A DNA stretch of 56,268 nt from Clostridiales bacterium (GTDB lineage Bacteria > Acidobacteriota > Aminicenantia > Aminicenantales > UBA8522), in NCBI GenBank assembly GCA_029907205.1, contig JARYMI010000020.1, positions 1 to 56,268 on the forward strand, in the 5' to 3' direction. A model generated the notes under the pieces. The model did no database searches. It saw only the letters and a list, made by a program, of their open reading frames with translations, and was not told the origin of the DNA. Made by a program: the position numbers and the translations under genes. How positions within the stretch are numbered: the first letter of the stretch is position 1; each line of letters starts with the position of its first letter. Below are positions 8,811 through 19,058 of this stretch, in pieces.

Positions 8811-9678
8811 CGCGGATTTTCTCCAGGTTGTTCTCCCCGAGCCCTCGCTTGCGGGCCATCTCAAGATAGGGAAGCTCCTGAGGGCTGATTCCGAAAAAAG
8901 TCGCTCCCAGGGAATCCACGGCCACAGAGTCTTTGCCGGCGACAACAGTCTTCTGAAGCTTTACGTCCGACAGCCTTCCTCCCTGCGGGCCGTTCCGGAC
9001 AAGGATGCGGTAAGCGTCGAGGACAGTAAGCTCGGGCTTGAAGAAAGCGGCCAAATCGACCATGGCTTCGTCGATCCGTTGATGGAGTTGGTTGCGGCTG
9101 CCGCCGATGGAGCCCAGCCAGTTCTTCATGCCCATGGTCAGCCGCGAAAGGCTGTGGTGCTTTGCAATGGGGACGTTGATGAGCTTGTCCGCTTCGACAA
9201 AATCAGTGTACACTTCCCATTCCTTTAGCCATTGGCCGCCCAGGGCCATCTTCTTCAGGCGGAAGGGGTTGACATAGGGGGTTTTGGCGCCCGCTGCCTT
9301 GGCCGCCTCGGCAATCCCCGAGCGGGCGTAGCAGCGCTGAGCCTGGTTTATCGTGTGGTCCATGACCGTCACCTCTTTGGCGCCTGCGTCGAAGCAAAGT
9401 TCGACCAGAGTCTTGACGACCTCGGGGTTGGTGCAGGCAGCGAGCTCGGGCGTCCTGTCCCAGCCGATGTTGGGCTTGATCATGACCCTGTCGCCACGAG
9501 CGACGAACGTCTTCATCCCACCGAGCGAAGCGATAGCCTCGCGGGTGATGGCGGCGGGAGAGTCCCCATCAACCTGGGCCAGTGGGGGAGGGCTACCTTC
9601 TTGTGCCAGAAGGGAGGGCTTGAGGCCGAGAAGAAAGCTCCCCGCTGCGATGTCCTTCAAAAATTCACGCCGTTTCAT
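8791..9678 (-). CDS. DUF362 domain protein with Tat-type signal
   Basis: This 295-aa protein begins MKRREFLKDIAAGSFLLGL, a twin-arginine export signal (RR-x-FL) followed by a hydrophobic stretch and a likely cleavage after LLAQ. The body carries the DUF362 features: VMIKPNIGWDR, a VMDHT segment, and GMKNWLGSIGG. DUF362 proteins are often encoded beside iron-sulfur proteins and are suspected to bind a metal or cluster, but their reaction is not established. Here the gene sits directly upstream of, and overlaps, the NapH-NapG-like polyferredoxin on the same strand. It lies 43 bases downstream of the amidase gene. I infer a periplasmic redox-related role and no more. Confidence 0.8.
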   Translation of the reverse strand: MKRREFLKDIAAGSFLLGLKPSLLAQEGSPPPLAQVDGDSPAAITREAIASLGGMKTFVARGDRVMIKPNIGWDRTPELAACTNPEVVKTLVELCFDAGAKEVTVMDHTINQAQRCYARSGIAEAAKAAGAKTPYVNPFRLKKMALGGQWLKEWEVYTDFVEADKLINVPIAKHHSLSRLTMGMKNWLGSIGGSRNQLHQRIDEAMVDLAAFFKPELTVLDAYRILVRNGPQGGRLSDVKLQKTVVAGKDSVAVDSLGATFFGISPQELPYLEMARKRGLGENNLEKIRVEKRTV

Positions 9679-9721
9679 CCCTGCTCATCCTTATCTTAAT
9701 CATTATCCTGATCATCATTCT

Positions 9722-10900
9722 TTATTCTTTTCCGAGTGAACGCATGTATTCAAGGATACCTTCGTAAATTCCTTGGGCGACTTGCTTCCTGTACGCCGGG
9801 CTGCGCAGCCTCTCTTCTTCCCGGGGGTTGCTCAAGTGGGAAATTTCCACCAGCACCGAAGGCATTTCGCCGCCGATGAGAACCCAGAAAGGGCCGCCTT
9901 TGACGCCCAGGTCCTGGACAGGGCCGTACTTTTGGGAGAGACATTTTACCAGATTTTTCTGGATTTTTTCAGCCAGTTCGCGAGATTCGACGATCTTGCT
10001 GTTCCGGACGATCTTCATGATGGTGTCTTTCATTTCGCCGATCGTCTTGGTGGAAGTGGCGTTTTCCCGGGCGGCTATCTCGTTGACCTGAGGGTCGGGG
10101 CTGAAATTGAGGAAGAAAGTTTCTACCCCCTGGCGCTTCCGGTTGCGGTGAGCGTTGGCATGGATGGAGATGAACAAATCGGCGTTTTTTTGGTTGGCGA
10201 TGACCGTCCGGTTCTCGAGCGGGATGTAAATGTCTGATTCCCTGGTCATGACGACGTCGAGTCCTTTTCCGGCAATCAGAAGGTTCTTGAGTTCGAGGCC
10301 GACATCAAGGACGATGTCCTTTTCCCGACTTCCCCGGCGGCTGATGCAGCCCGGGTCTTGCCCGCCGTGGCCAGGGTCGATGACGACTGTTTGAATCCCA
10401 AGCCCGAGCTGGCGAGCCATGCTGTAGCCTGAAGCCGTTGGTTGGGGAGGTTGCGGTGATTTGGCGGCCGGCGCAGCAGGCGCTGTCTCTCTGGGGAAGA
10501 TATCGATGACGACGCGGAAGGGGTCGAAAAGCGGGAAGACCTGGTAGCGTTCCACCTTGCCGAAATCGAGCTCGGCCACGACCCGGACCGTGGTCGGGGT
10601 CTTCTGGGCGATTCTGATCTCCTTCAGGTAATCGCACTTTTCGTAAAACGTCTTGCCGTGGAGGATGGGGTTGAGGCGGGCCTGGTAGATGTCGACATAA
10701 ATCCGGTCTGGCTCCTTGAGCTCGGCCGAGGAGAATTCCCTGAGGCTCCCGATGTCGACGACGATTCGGGTGTGTGTGGGGTGAGTGTAAGAACGGAGGT
10801 TGGTGATTTCCACAAGTTCAGGGCCCGCGAGGAGGAGAAAAGCGAAGGAGAAAGAGGCAATTGCCAGCGGAAGAATCAGTCTAACGCGAAACCGGGCCAC
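9722..10900 (-). CDS. amiC: N-acetylmuramoyl-L-alanine amidase with AMIN domain
   Basis: This 392-aa protein with a GTG start has an N-terminal hydrophobic signal sequence (residues 5-26). An AMIN domain follows (about 30-135), of the kind that targets such enzymes to the septum or the Tol/Pal region. After a Pro/Ala-rich linker comes a zinc-dependent Amidase_3 domain (about 172-388). The zinc and catalytic residues are visible: the His of VIDPGHGG (near 178), the Glu of SREKD, the His of SIHANAH, and the Glu of VEISHLSNP. It cleaves the amide between MurNAc and the stem peptide in the periplasm, for cell separation and turnover. It lies between apgM and the DUF362 gene on the same strand, with gaps of 58 and 43 bases. 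The symbol follows domain architecture; AmiA/B/C subtypes cannot be told apart from sequence alone. Confidence 0.85.
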   Translation of the reverse strand: MARFRVRLILPLAIASFSFAFLLLAGPELVEITNLRSYTHPTHTRIVVDIGSLREFSSAELKEPDRIYVDIYQARLNPILHGKTFYEKCDYLKEIRIAQKTPTTVRVVAELDFGKVERYQVFPLFDPFRVVIDIFPRETAPAAPAAKSPQPPQPTASGYSMARQLGLGIQTVVIDPGHGGQDPGCISRRGSREKDIVLDVGLELKNLLIAGKGLDVVMTRESDIYIPLENRTVIANQKNADLFISIHANAHRNRKRQGVETFFLNFSPDPQVNEIAARENATSTKTIGEMKDTIMKIVRNSKIVESRELAEKIQKNLVKCLSQKYGPVQDLGVKGGPFWVLIGGEMPSVLVEISHLSNPREEERLRSPAYRKQVAQGIYEGILEYMRSLGKE

Positions 10901-10958
10901 AATAATTTCTTACTTATAATATAAGTTTAATAAAGAATGGTCAACCTTGGACCCGGGC

Positions 10959-12161
10959 TCAAGCGCCGAATTTCTTCAGCTTGCCCGCGTGGGCGAGCAT
11001 GAGCGGCATCGCCTGGAGGGAAGGGAAACGGCCGAGGAAGCCCCGGCTGCAGGCTCTTTCGGAAAACCTGTCAGCGTCGTCGGGAAAGGCAGCCCTGGCC
11101 ACGAGAACAAAAGGGTTGGGATGCCAGGAGTGAGACTTGAGAAGGCAGGGTGTGGAGTGGTCGGAGGTGACGACAAGAACATCAGGAGCCAGGGCTTCGA
11201 GGCGAGGGATGAAGGCGTCAACCTCTTCGATGGCTCTCGTTTTGGCTTGAGCGTTTCCGTCTTCGCCCGCCGCGTCGGTTTTTTTGTAGTGGACGTAGAA
11301 GAAATCGTGCTCTCCGTAGTGCGCCTCGAGCGCGGAAAAAAGATCGGCCGTCTCAGCCCCAACGTCCAGGACATCCATGCCCAAAAGCCGGGCCAGGCCT
11401 TTGTACATCGGGTAGTTGGCGCAGGCAGCGGGTTTGAGCTTGTAAAGCTCTGACATGCTCGGCAGCGAAGGGAACTTCGAAAAACCCCTGAGGAGGACCG
11501 TGTTGGCTGTCTCCCGGCCGCTCAGGATTTCGGTTACTTCATCGAGGAAGGCGTTGACGGCCTCTGCTGTCTTGGCGGCGCCGGCCGCAAGAGGCTGAGT
11601 ATAAGCGCGGGGTTTTTGATCCTTTTGCGGGTCGGCGTCGGAAAGCGCATCTTCAAGCCCCGGGCCGCTGAACTTCACGACGAACCTGTGTTCCTTTCCT
11701 GGATAGAGAGTAATCGAAAGACCCGGCTTTGGCTTGAGAGCCTGGTTCACCTGGCGGCACAGCATCTCGTTCTCGCTCGTCGGTATCCGCCCGGCTCGCC
11801 GGTCCCAAACGAGGCCGTTTTTCAGGGTGGCGTAGTTTCCCCGGGCCACCAGGTCATCCTGGCCGACTTCAACACCGGAGCCCAAAGCTTCCAGGATGCC
11901 ACGGCCTAACTGGTACCGGAGCGGGTCATAGCCGAAAAGAGCTAAATGAGAGGGACCGCTCCCTGGCGTAATTCCGGGGAGCACAGGATCGGTCAGGCCG
12001 CAGACGCCTTTCCTGGCCAGGCAGTCAAGGTTGGGAGTTTTGGCCTTTTCGAGGGGAGTTTTGCCGTCGACAGGAAGGTCACCAAGGCCGTCAATGACCA
12101 GGAGGACGATTTTTGAGGCCGTCGAAACGGTCAATTCTTTGGCTAAATCTTCCCACTCCAT
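10959..12161 (-). CDS. apgM: 2,3-bisphosphoglycerate-independent phosphoglycerate mutase, archaeal type
   Basis: This 400-aa member of the alkaline-phosphatase superfamily interconverts 3- and 2-phosphoglycerate in glycolysis and gluconeogenesis. The N-terminus has the metal and nucleophile motifs of the archaeal-type enzyme: VLLVIDGLGD, KTPNLDCLARKG, and the TPGSGPSHLALFGYDP block containing the phosphorylated serine. The metal-binding tail appears as VVTSDHSTPC. At 400 residues it fits ApgM and not the roughly 510-residue GpmI. The ATG start follows an intergenic inverted-repeat element on the upstream side. ApgM occurs in several deep-branching and anaerobic bacteria, consistent with the rest of the window. 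Confidence 0.9.
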   Translation of the reverse strand: MEWEDLAKELTVSTASKIVLLVIDGLGDLPVDGKTPLEKAKTPNLDCLARKGVCGLTDPVLPGITPGSGPSHLALFGYDPLRYQLGRGILEALGSGVEVGQDDLVARGNYATLKNGLVWDRRAGRIPTSENEMLCRQVNQALKPKPGLSITLYPGKEHRFVVKFSGPGLEDALSDADPQKDQKPRAYTQPLAAGAAKTAEAVNAFLDEVTEILSGRETANTVLLRGFSKFPSLPSMSELYKLKPAACANYPMYKGLARLLGMDVLDVGAETADLFSALEAHYGEHDFFYVHYKKTDAAGEDGNAQAKTRAIEEVDAFIPRLEALAPDVLVVTSDHSTPCLLKSHSWHPNPFVLVARAAFPDDADRFSERACSRGFLGRFPSLQAMPLMLAHAGKLKKFGA

Positions 12162-12205
12162 GACTTTTAACTATACCCGATTTCTTTCCCCGAGACAATA
12201 GAAAG

Positions 12206-12327
12206 GGGGACAGCATACGTAATTACCAAAATTTTTTCGTGAGATCACCTTGTATTTCTCTCTTCGCCTGCGCGTGCTGATTGGAAGAGGAAAAATTGGG
12301 TAAACGCGTAAACTGTCCCCAATTTTT
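12206..12327. repeat. ggggac-ended inverted-repeat element, copy A
   Basis: The left end, ggggacagcatacgtaatta (from 12206), is the imperfect reverse complement of the right end, which read backwards is ggggacagtttacgcgttta followed by a ccaattttt-like stretch. This gives a terminal inverted repeat of roughly 30 bp around an 80-bp core. No coding frame is seen inside. The right end (12326-12328) provides the TAA stop of the acyltransferase gene. Related ends occur at 29688-29744 and 49228-49340. The design resembles non-autonomous relics of REP/IS200-like elements (inference). Confidence 0.6.
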
Positions 12328-13189
12328 AGTGCCTGGATAGGGCGGCGTAGATGGTCTGCTGGAGCTCGCTGACGAACTCGAGCTTCTCTGCTTTAGTGGG
12401 ATAGGGCTTGGAAAAGACGAGCGGCTTGAGAAACTCGACTGTCACGCGTGGCCTCTGGTAGCCCTTCGCCCCTAACTTGCTCAAGAGCCGCCTCAGGAAG
12501 CGATAAAAGAGAATTCTGTCGATGACATATTTTATGTATGTCTTTTTGCCGACTTCCGGCCTTTCTTTCACGACGCAGGGGACAATCTTGACGGTTTTTC
12601 CGCGCCGCGCGAGCAGGCTGGCCAGCATCGCAACGATGGTCTGAGTTGTTAAGTCTTCTGCGGCCTCGTGGGTGCTCCCGCCGCTCGGAGCGATGGCCAC
12701 CGGGATGTTTCGTTCGAGGCTGGAGATGCACTCTTCAAGCGCCTGCCTGTTGATCTGTCGCTTCGCAACCCTGTCTTCCTCCGCAAGAGCCTCGTGGAGG
12801 TAGACGGGGATGACATTGAACCGGCTCATCTGGGTGGTGAAATAACAGGTCAATAGGTCAATAAACTTTTCGAATAAAAACCGGCTGATGAGGTTGCGCC
12901 GGGCTTTCTGCTGGAAACCCGGACGGAAGAGCGAGTTGACGATGTCGCTCCGCGTTCTGGGCAAGAGGTCTGTCCCGAGCACGGTCATTTCAGCCAGGAA
13001 CCTGATCGGGGGACGAGCCGGAGCAGCCAGGCCTAAAAAAAGAGGTTCAGCCCTCCGGGTCACGTGGTTGTAAACATAGAGCACTGCCTCGCCCACAGGG
13101 ATATTTTCGAGCCCGATGGCCTTGGGCATAGGGCAAAGGGGAAACGACTTCAAAATGGCGACGAAATTATTATAGGAAAAGCTAAACAT
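12326..13189 (-). CDS. Divergent PlsC-like acyltransferase
   Basis: This 287-aa protein has the outline of a glycerolipid acyltransferase: an ATG start, an N-terminal hydrophobic region, and an NH motif near residue 41 (YNHVTRRAEP). A later APSGGSTHEA block takes the place of the usual FPEGTRS motif. The canonical H-x4-D is not exact: His42 is followed by Ala47 and Glu48, so the catalytic pair is altered. A basic C-terminal part follows. The likely job is acyl transfer to a lysophospholipid or related acceptor at the inner membrane, but the substrate is uncertain and a non-canonical role is possible. It is transcribed away from guaA, with 181 bases between the two starts. Its stop codon lies at the edge of an inverted-repeat element. 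Confidence 0.55.
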   Translation of the reverse strand: MFSFSYNNFVAILKSFPLCPMPKAIGLENIPVGEAVLYVYNHVTRRAEPLFLGLAAPARPPIRFLAEMTVLGTDLLPRTRSDIVNSLFRPGFQQKARRNLISRFLFEKFIDLLTCYFTTQMSRFNVIPVYLHEALAEEDRVAKRQINRQALEECISSLERNIPVAIAPSGGSTHEAAEDLTTQTIVAMLASLLARRGKTVKIVPCVVKERPEVGKKTYIKYVIDRILFYRFLRRLLSKLGAKGYQRPRVTVEFLKPLVFSKPYPTKAEKLEFVSELQQTIYAALSRH

Positions 13190-13370
13190 TGAATTCTGAT
13201 GAAACAGCTTCCTCGCTTTCCGTTATTGATCCGAGCTTCCGGCCAAACATTCTCGCTTGGATTCTGGCCAGAATAATACGAAGGTTTTTTTTATGTGTCA
13301 AATGGGCAACGTGTCGATAACATAGAAATCGGATATTGTGTCCTCTAATGAGGTTTGTTAAAATCGAAAG

Positions 13371-14903
13371 ATGAACAAGGTTCTCGTCCTTGATTTCGGC
13401 TCTCAGTACACCCAGCTCATCGCCCGAAAGGTCCGTGAGCTGGGCGTTTACTCGGAAATTTTTCCGTTTGACACGCCGCATTTCCGGATAAAAAAAGAAA
13501 ATCCTGGAGCGATCATCCTTTCCGGCGGCCCGCAGAGCGTCTACGAAGACGGCGCGCCGCTTCCCGACCCGGCCGTCTTCAACCTGGGGATCCCTGTCCT
13601 GGGAATCTGCTACGGGCTCCAGCTTATGGCGCATCTTTTAGGCGGCAAAGTCGTTCCTTCGGCCAAGAGAGAGTACGGGTTTGCGGGCCTGAGAATTCTG
13701 GACCGAAGAGGGCTCTTCAAGAGAATCAAAGACCGCAGCCAGGTTTGGATGAGCCACGGCGACAGGGTCGAGAAGCTGCCGCCGGGTTTCATTTTGACGG
13801 CAAGAACAATGAACACGAAGGTTGCCGCCATCGAAGCGGGAGGGCCGAGGTTTTTTGGCGTCCAGTTCCACCCTGAAGTCATCCATACGCGCCAGGGACA
13901 GAAAATCCTGGCCAATTTTCTCTTTGACCAGGCAGGGCTGAAGCCTGGCTGGAGCATGAAATCGTTCGTGGCGAACAAGACAGCAGAGGTACGCCGGGTC
14001 GTTGGGAAAGAGAAGGTCATCTGCGGCCTGAGCGGCGGCGTCGATTCGCTGGTGACATCGCTCCTCGTTCAGCGCGCCGTCGGAAAGAGGCTGACCTGCG
14101 TGTTCGTGGATAATGGGCTGCTGCGGAAAGGACAGTACGAGGAATTGATGAACGAATTCCGGCGCAAGCTCTCGCTCCGTGTCGTTGGCGTTGAAGCCTC
14201 CGGTCTTTTCCTCGAGCGTCTCCGTGGAGTTGTCTCACCCGAACAGAAAAGGAAAACGATCGGCCGGACATTTATCGACATCTTCGAGGAAGAAGCACGC
14301 CGGATCGGCCGCGTGAAGTTTCTCGCCCAGGGTACTATCTATCCTGATGTCATCGAGAGCGCGCCGGTCAGGGGTCCCTCGGCGACAATCAAGTCGCATC
14401 ACAACGTGGGCGGCCTGCCAAGAGGCTTGCGTTTCCAGCTCATCGAGCCGCTCAAAGAGCTGTTTAAGGATGAAGTCCGGGCCGTGGCTGAAGAGTTAGG
14501 CGTGGACCGGGAATTCATCGCCCAGCATCCATTCCCTGGCCCGGGCCTGGCTGTGAGGATTCTCGGAGAGGTGACGAGGCAGCGCGTCGCCGTGCTGCAG
14601 GAGGCGGACCGGATTCTCTTAGATGAAGTCCGGAGAGCCGGGCTTTACCATAGGCTCTGGCAGGTCTTCGCTGTGTTGCTGCCGGTCAGGTCGGTTGGCG
14701 TGATGGGAGACAAGCGGACCTATGAGCAGGTTGTGAGCCTCCGCCTCGTCCAGAGCGTGGACGGGATGACGGCCAACTGGTATGCCGCCGACCCTCAGTT
14801 CCTGGAGCGAGTTTCGACGAGGATCGTCAACGAAGTCGAGGGCGTCAACCGCGTCGTTTACGACATCACGACCAAGCCGCCGGCAACAATCGAGTGGGAA
14901 TGA
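13371..14903 (+). CDS. guaA: GMP synthase (glutamine-hydrolysing)
   Basis: This 510-aa enzyme converts XMP to GMP using ATP and glutamine in the cytosol. The N-terminal class I glutamine amidotransferase domain has nucleophile Cys80 in GICYG and His167/Glu169 in QFHPEV. The ATP pyrophosphatase domain has its PP-loop SGGVDS at 221-226. The C-terminal dimerisation domain ends in KPPATIEWE, as is typical. The length is normal for the family. The ATG at 13371 follows a short AT-rich leader. The stop overlaps the dnaE start as ATGA, so the two genes are probably coupled, linking nucleotide supply with replication. Confidence 0.97.
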   Translation: MNKVLVLDFGSQYTQLIARKVRELGVYSEIFPFDTPHFRIKKENPGAIILSGGPQSVYEDGAPLPDPAVFNLGIPVLGICYGLQLMAHLLGGKVVPSAKREYGFAGLRILDRRGLFKRIKDRSQVWMSHGDRVEKLPPGFILTARTMNTKVAAIEAGGPRFFGVQFHPEVIHTRQGQKILANFLFDQAGLKPGWSMKSFVANKTAEVRRVVGKEKVICGLSGGVDSLVTSLLVQRAVGKRLTCVFVDNGLLRKGQYEELMNEFRRKLSLRVVGVEASGLFLERLRGVVSPEQKRKTIGRTFIDIFEEEARRIGRVKFLAQGTIYPDVIESAPVRGPSATIKSHHNVGGLPRGLRFQLIEPLKELFKDEVRAVAEELGVDREFIAQHPFPGPGLAVRILGEVTRQRVAVLQEADRILLDEVRRAGLYHRLWQVFAVLLPVRSVGVMGDKRTYEQVVSLRLVQSVDGMTANWYAADPQFLERVSTRIVNEVEGVNRVVYDITTKPPATIEWE

Positions 14904-17900
14904 CGATGGATCATTCTTTCATCCACCTTCACAATCACTCCGAGTTCAGCATCTTGGACGGCGCCATCAAGACCGCCGACTTAGTGGAGGCCGCGTACAG
15001 GAACAAGATGCCGGCTGTTGCCCTGACCGATCACGGCAGCATCTTTGGCGCAGTCACATTTTTCAAACAGGCTAAAGCGCGGGACATCAAGCCCATCCTT
15101 GGCTGCGAGGTCTACGTGGCGCCCAAGAGCAGGCATGACAAGAAGGACGAGGCGGGCGAGCCGCATCATTTCCACCTCCTTCTTCTGGTCAGAAACGAGA
15201 AAGGCTACAAGAACCTCTGTCTTCTTCTGAGCAAGGCCTACCTGGAGGGCTTCTATTACCGGCCGCGCGTTGACAAGGAGCTGCTGGCCGCCCACGCCGA
15301 AGGGCTTATCGCCCTCTCGGGTTGTTTGAAAGGCGAAGTTGCCTTTTTCCTCGAAAAAGAGATTGAGGAGGCGGCTGAACAGGCCGCCCTCGAGTACGCC
15401 TCGTTTTTCGGCCCTGACAATTTTTACATCGAAATCATGGATCACGGCCTTCCTCAGCAGAAGACGACGAACCCTCGCCTTATCGAGCTGGCGAAGAAGC
15501 TCAGGTTGCCGCTGGTCGCGACCAACGACATTCACTATCTCCGGAAAGAGGACGCGGAGAGCCATGATGTCCTCCTGTGCATCCAGACCAACAAGAAGCT
15601 CACCGATCAGGACCGTATCCGCTTCAGTTCACAGGAGTTCTACTTCAAGTCCGGCCAGGAAATGGAAGAGCTGTTTCGAGACATCCCTGAAGCCATCCAG
15701 AACACGACCCGTATCGCTGCCCAGTGCGATTTCTCCTTTCCGTCCGGGCAGTATTTTCTGCCCCGGTTTAAGGCGCCCGGCGATATTCCGCTGGATGAAT
15801 ACCTGGCCGCTGTGGCCGGAGACGGATTCCGGATGCGTATGGAAGAACTCAAGGAAAGGATTGAGAAAGAAGAGCCCGGGCATTCCCTGGAGGACTATGA
15901 GGACAGGCTGAAAAAGGAGCTCAGCCTGGTTAAACAGATGGGGTTTGAAGGGTATTTCTTGGTTGTCTGGGACCTCATCCGCACGGCCAAGTCACGAAAC
16001 ATCCCGGTGGGCCCGGGACGCGGCTCCGCGGCCGGAAGCTTTTTAGCCTACTGCCTCGGCATCACAGATATCGACCCGCTCGAGTACGGCCTGCTGTTTG
16101 AGCGTTTCCTCAACCCGGAGCGGATTAGCCTCCCCGACATCGACATCGATTTCTGCGGCCGGCGCCGGGATGAAGTCATCGACTATGTCAAAGTGAAATA
16201 CGGCCGGGAGAACGTCTCCCAGATTATCACCTTCGGGACTATGGCCGCGCGCCAAGCTATCCGCGATGCCGGACGGGCCTTAGAGGTGCCGTTGCCGGAA
16301 GTGGACCGGATTGCCAAGATGATTCCACCCTTCGGCCCCGAAGCCACGATCGAAGGCGCCCTCAAGAACATTTCGCAGTTAAGGGAGCTGCGGGACAGGA
16401 ACGCCAAGATTGCCCAGTTGCTGGCGGTCGCCCAGAAGCTTGAAGGCCAGGTCCGCCATCCCTCCATCCATGCGGCAGGGATCGTCATCACGCCCCGGCC
16501 TTTGGTTGAGTTCATGCCTCTCTACCAGTCCGCCAAGGGCGAAATTACCACTCAATTCCCGATGCAGGACATCGAGGCCATCGGGCTTCTCAAGATGGAC
16601 CTGCTGGGCCTGCGCAACCTGACGGTCATCCAGGACACCGTCGAACTCTTGGCCAAGGACTTGGGCCAGAAAGTTAACATCAGGAAAATTCCCCTCGACG
16701 ACGAGGCCACGTTTGGCGTTTTCCAGACGGGCAACACCGACGGCGTCTTCCAGTTCGAAAGCCCTGGGATGAAAGAGCTGCTCCGCAATTTCAAGCCTGA
16801 AAGCTTTCGCGACCTCATCGCCCTCAATGCCCTCTACCGGCCCGGCCCGCTGCGGAGCGGGATGACGGATGAGTTTGTCAAGAGAAAGAACCATCCCGAG
16901 CGGATCAGCTACGAATGTCCCGAGCTCGAGCCCATCCTCAACGAGACGCGGGGGATCATCGTTTACCAGGAACAGGTGATGAAGATCGCCACCGAGCTGG
17001 CCGGGTTCACCATGGCTGATGCGGACATCCTCCGCAAAGCCATGGGGAAAAAAGTTACGAGCATCATGAGAGCTCAGAAGAAATGGTTCATCCAGGGGGC
17101 CAAGAAAAGGGGGCTTAGCCAGTCCAAGGCGGAGAAAATCTTCGAGCAGATAAGGCATTTCGCCGAGTACGGGTTCAACAAATCCCACAGCGCTGCCTAT
17201 GCCTATCTGGCCTACCAGACGGCTTATCTCAAGGCTCACTTTCCAGCTCATTTCATGGCCGCGCTCCTGACCTCCGAAGCGGAGCGCGGAGCGACATCCC
17301 AGGTCGTCAAGTACATCAATGAATGCCAGGAGATGGGGATCCGGGTCCTCCGGCCAGATATCAACGAGAGCGATTTCAATTTTACTGTGGTCGGCGGCGA
17401 AATTCGTTTTGGCCTTTCAGCTATCAAGAATGTCGGGGAAACGGCAGTCCGGGAGATTCTTCGGGAAAGGGCCGAGCGAGGCAAGTTCAAGACGCCGTTT
17501 GACGTCGTGGCCGGCACAGACCCGAGAGTCGTCAACAGGAAGGTGCTCGAGAGCCTGATCAAAGCCGGGGCCTTTGACTCCCTGGGCTGGCCGAGGTCCC
17601 GCTGTTTTCACCTCATCGACGCCATGATTGAGTACGGCCATACGGCCCAGAAGCTGACGTTGACTTCGCAGGCCCTCCTTTTCGGCGGCGGCCGGCTGGA
17701 GCCGCCCGACATCCCGCCCGAAGTCAGGGACATGAGAGAATGGGACGAGTCGCTTTTCCTGAGCTACGAGAAGGACGCGTTGGGGTTTTTCATCACCGGC
17801 CATCCCCTGGCCCAGTTCGAGAAAAGGCTTAAGAAACTCATCTCCCATCAACTGAGCCAGCTCGACGAGGAGAAGGATTTCAACGCTGAGATTCGCGTGG

Positions 17901-18385
17901 CCGGGATCATCAACACAGTCAAGTTTCTGAAGAACAAGAAGGACGAACGGTTTGCCATCTTCGCCCTTGAAGATTTGAGCGGCCGGATCGACGTCATGGC
18001 CTTCCCTGAAGTCTACAAAAAATATTTTGAGTTCCTGAGAGAAGGACAGCTCGTCTGGGTCAGGGGAAGGTTCATGGGGGAGGGAGAGAACCGTCGGGTT
18101 CACCTCGTCGAAATCATGTCGCTTGCCGACGCCCTGAACAAAAAGGCGAAGAGAGTCGTCTTGAGAATCTTTCTTCCCGGCTTGGAAGAGTCCGTGATCA
18201 AGGAGCTGAAGGATTATCTCGAGAGAAACCCCGGCGAGTGCCCGGTGTTCTTCGAACTGGAAACGCCTCACTCCTACCGGCTGGTGGCTCAGTCCATCGA
18301 CATCAGGGGAGTTTTTCTGTCCGAAGAGCTGACCAGGAATGTGGAGAGGCTCTTGGGCGAGGATTCTGTCTCCATCGATTACTGA
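14900..18385 (+). CDS. dnaE: DNA polymerase III alpha subunit
   Basis: This 1,161-aa replicative polymerase starts at ATG 14900, inside the guaA stop; a GTG six bases earlier is less likely. The PHP domain opens with HLHNHSEFS (residues 9-17), keeping the metal-ligand histidines, so a proofreading-like PHP site could be active. The C-family polymerase core has the aspartate motif PDIDIDF near residue 413 and the third aspartate in KMDLLGL near 567. The fingers and a helix-hairpin-helix region follow. An OB fold near residues 995-1050 ([10 protein letters not shown] to DVMAFP) handles single-stranded DNA. It belongs to the DnaE1 type by length and layout. No separate exonuclease subunit is nearby. 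Confidence 0.97.
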   Translation: MTMDHSFIHLHNHSEFSILDGAIKTADLVEAAYRNKMPAVALTDHGSIFGAVTFFKQAKARDIKPILGCEVYVAPKSRHDKKDEAGEPHHFHLLLLVRNEKGYKNLCLLLSKAYLEGFYYRPRVDKELLAAHAEGLIALSGCLKGEVAFFLEKEIEEAAEQAALEYASFFGPDNFYIEIMDHGLPQQKTTNPRLIELAKKLRLPLVATNDIHYLRKEDAESHDVLLCIQTNKKLTDQDRIRFSSQEFYFKSGQEMEELFRDIPEAIQNTTRIAAQCDFSFPSGQYFLPRFKAPGDIPLDEYLAAVAGDGFRMRMEELKERIEKEEPGHSLEDYEDRLKKELSLVKQMGFEGYFLVVWDLIRTAKSRNIPVGPGRGSAAGSFLAYCLGITDIDPLEYGLLFERFLNPERISLPDIDIDFCGRRRDEVIDYVKVKYGRENVSQIITFGTMAARQAIRDAGRALEVPLPEVDRIAKMIPPFGPEATIEGALKNISQLRELRDRNAKIAQLLAVAQKLEGQVRHPSIHAAGIVITPRPLVEFMPLYQSAKGEITTQFPMQDIEAIGLLKMDLLGLRNLTVIQDTVELLAKDLGQKVNIRKIPLDDEATFGVFQTGNTDGVFQFESPGMKELLRNFKPESFRDLIALNALYRPGPLRSGMTDEFVKRKNHPERISYECPELEPILNETRGIIVYQEQVMKIATELAGFTMADADILRKAMGKKVTSIMRAQKKWFIQGAKKRGLSQSKAEKIFEQIRHFAEYGFNKSHSAAYAYLAYQTAYLKAHFPAHFMAALLTSEAERGATSQVVKYINECQEMGIRVLRPDINESDFNFTVVGGEIRFGLSAIKNVGETAVREILRERAERGKFKTPFDVVAGTDPRVVNRKVLESLIKAGAFDSLGWPRSRCFHLIDAMIEYGHTAQKLTLTSQALLFGGGRLEPPDIPPEVRDMREWDESLFLSYEKDALGFFITGHPLAQFEKRLKKLISHQLSQLDEEKDFNAEIRVAGIINTVKFLKNKKDERFAIFALEDLSGRIDVMAFPEVYKKYFEFLREGQLVWVRGRFMGEGENRRVHLVEIMSLADALNKKAKRVVLRIFLPGLEESVIKELKDYLERNPGECPVFFELETPHSYRLVAQSIDIRGVFLSEELTRNVERLLGEDSVSIDY

Positions 18386-18436
18386 ACCCTTCCAGGTTGA
18401 TTGACATGGTGAAGAGAAAGGTGTTAATTAAAGGTG

Positions 18437-19051
18437 ATGGCGCATAAAATCGTCCTGGTCGACCCGAGTCCCTCTGTCCAGAAAGTCGTCCGGATGGCCT
18501 TTGCCGCTCCTGATTTTGACGTCTACGCCTTCGAGGACGGAGTTGAAGCGGCAAGCCTGCTCGGCGAAATCGACCCGGACGCCGTGCTCCTCAGCCTGTC
18601 TCTGCCGCTCAAGGATGGCTACGATGTGGGGCGCGACCTCGCGGGCCGGGAAGATTTGAAAAAAATCGGGCTGGTCTTCCTCAAGAACGCCTTCGAGCCC
18701 GTGGACGCGGATAAAATCCGCGGCCTGGAATACGACGCCATCGTTCAAAAACCTTTTGATTCCAAGAGGCTGGCTCTCCTGGTCAGAGATGTCATCGACA
18801 AAAAAAGGGGTCCGCACAGTTTCCCGGAAGAATCGATGATCGAAGAGATCCCGCCGACTGCCTTGCTTCCGCCCTCGGAGGACCCGGACATGCCCCTCGC
18901 TTCACTTGACGAGGATGTCGAGGAAAAAATTAAGGCCGTCGTCCGCGAAGAGATTCTCGCCGTGGAGAGGGAGCTCGAGAAAAGGCTCCGGGCTTCCTTG
19001 CTGGCCGAACTTAAAGGGTGGCTGGATAAAGGCGGGAAACCGTCGCCTTGA
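18437..19051 (+). CDS. Receiver-like protein lacking the phospho-acceptor aspartate
   Basis: This 204-aa protein has an N-terminal CheY-like fold (residues 3-120) and a charged helical C-terminus. The receiver hallmarks are altered. The acidic pocket reads VDPSP instead of DD; the position of the phosphorylated aspartate is Ser53 (LLSLSLP); the Thr/Ser switch is replaced in VFLKNAF; but the conserved lysine in QKPF is kept. It is therefore probably a pseudo-receiver used for protein contacts and not phosphotransfer. The C-terminal segment (EEKIKAVVREEI to ELKGWL) resembles the helical tails of delta-proteobacterial and acidobacterial receiver proteins. No kinase gene is adjacent. The ATG at 18437 is preferred over the GTG three bases before. 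Confidence 0.7.
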   Translation: MAHKIVLVDPSPSVQKVVRMAFAAPDFDVYAFEDGVEAASLLGEIDPDAVLLSLSLPLKDGYDVGRDLAGREDLKKIGLVFLKNAFEPVDADKIRGLEYDAIVQKPFDSKRLALLVRDVIDKKRGPHSFPEESMIEEIPPTALLPPSEDPDMPLASLDEDVEEKIKAVVREEILAVERELEKRLRASLLAELKGWLDKGGKPSP

Positions 19052-19058
19052 TTCTCCC

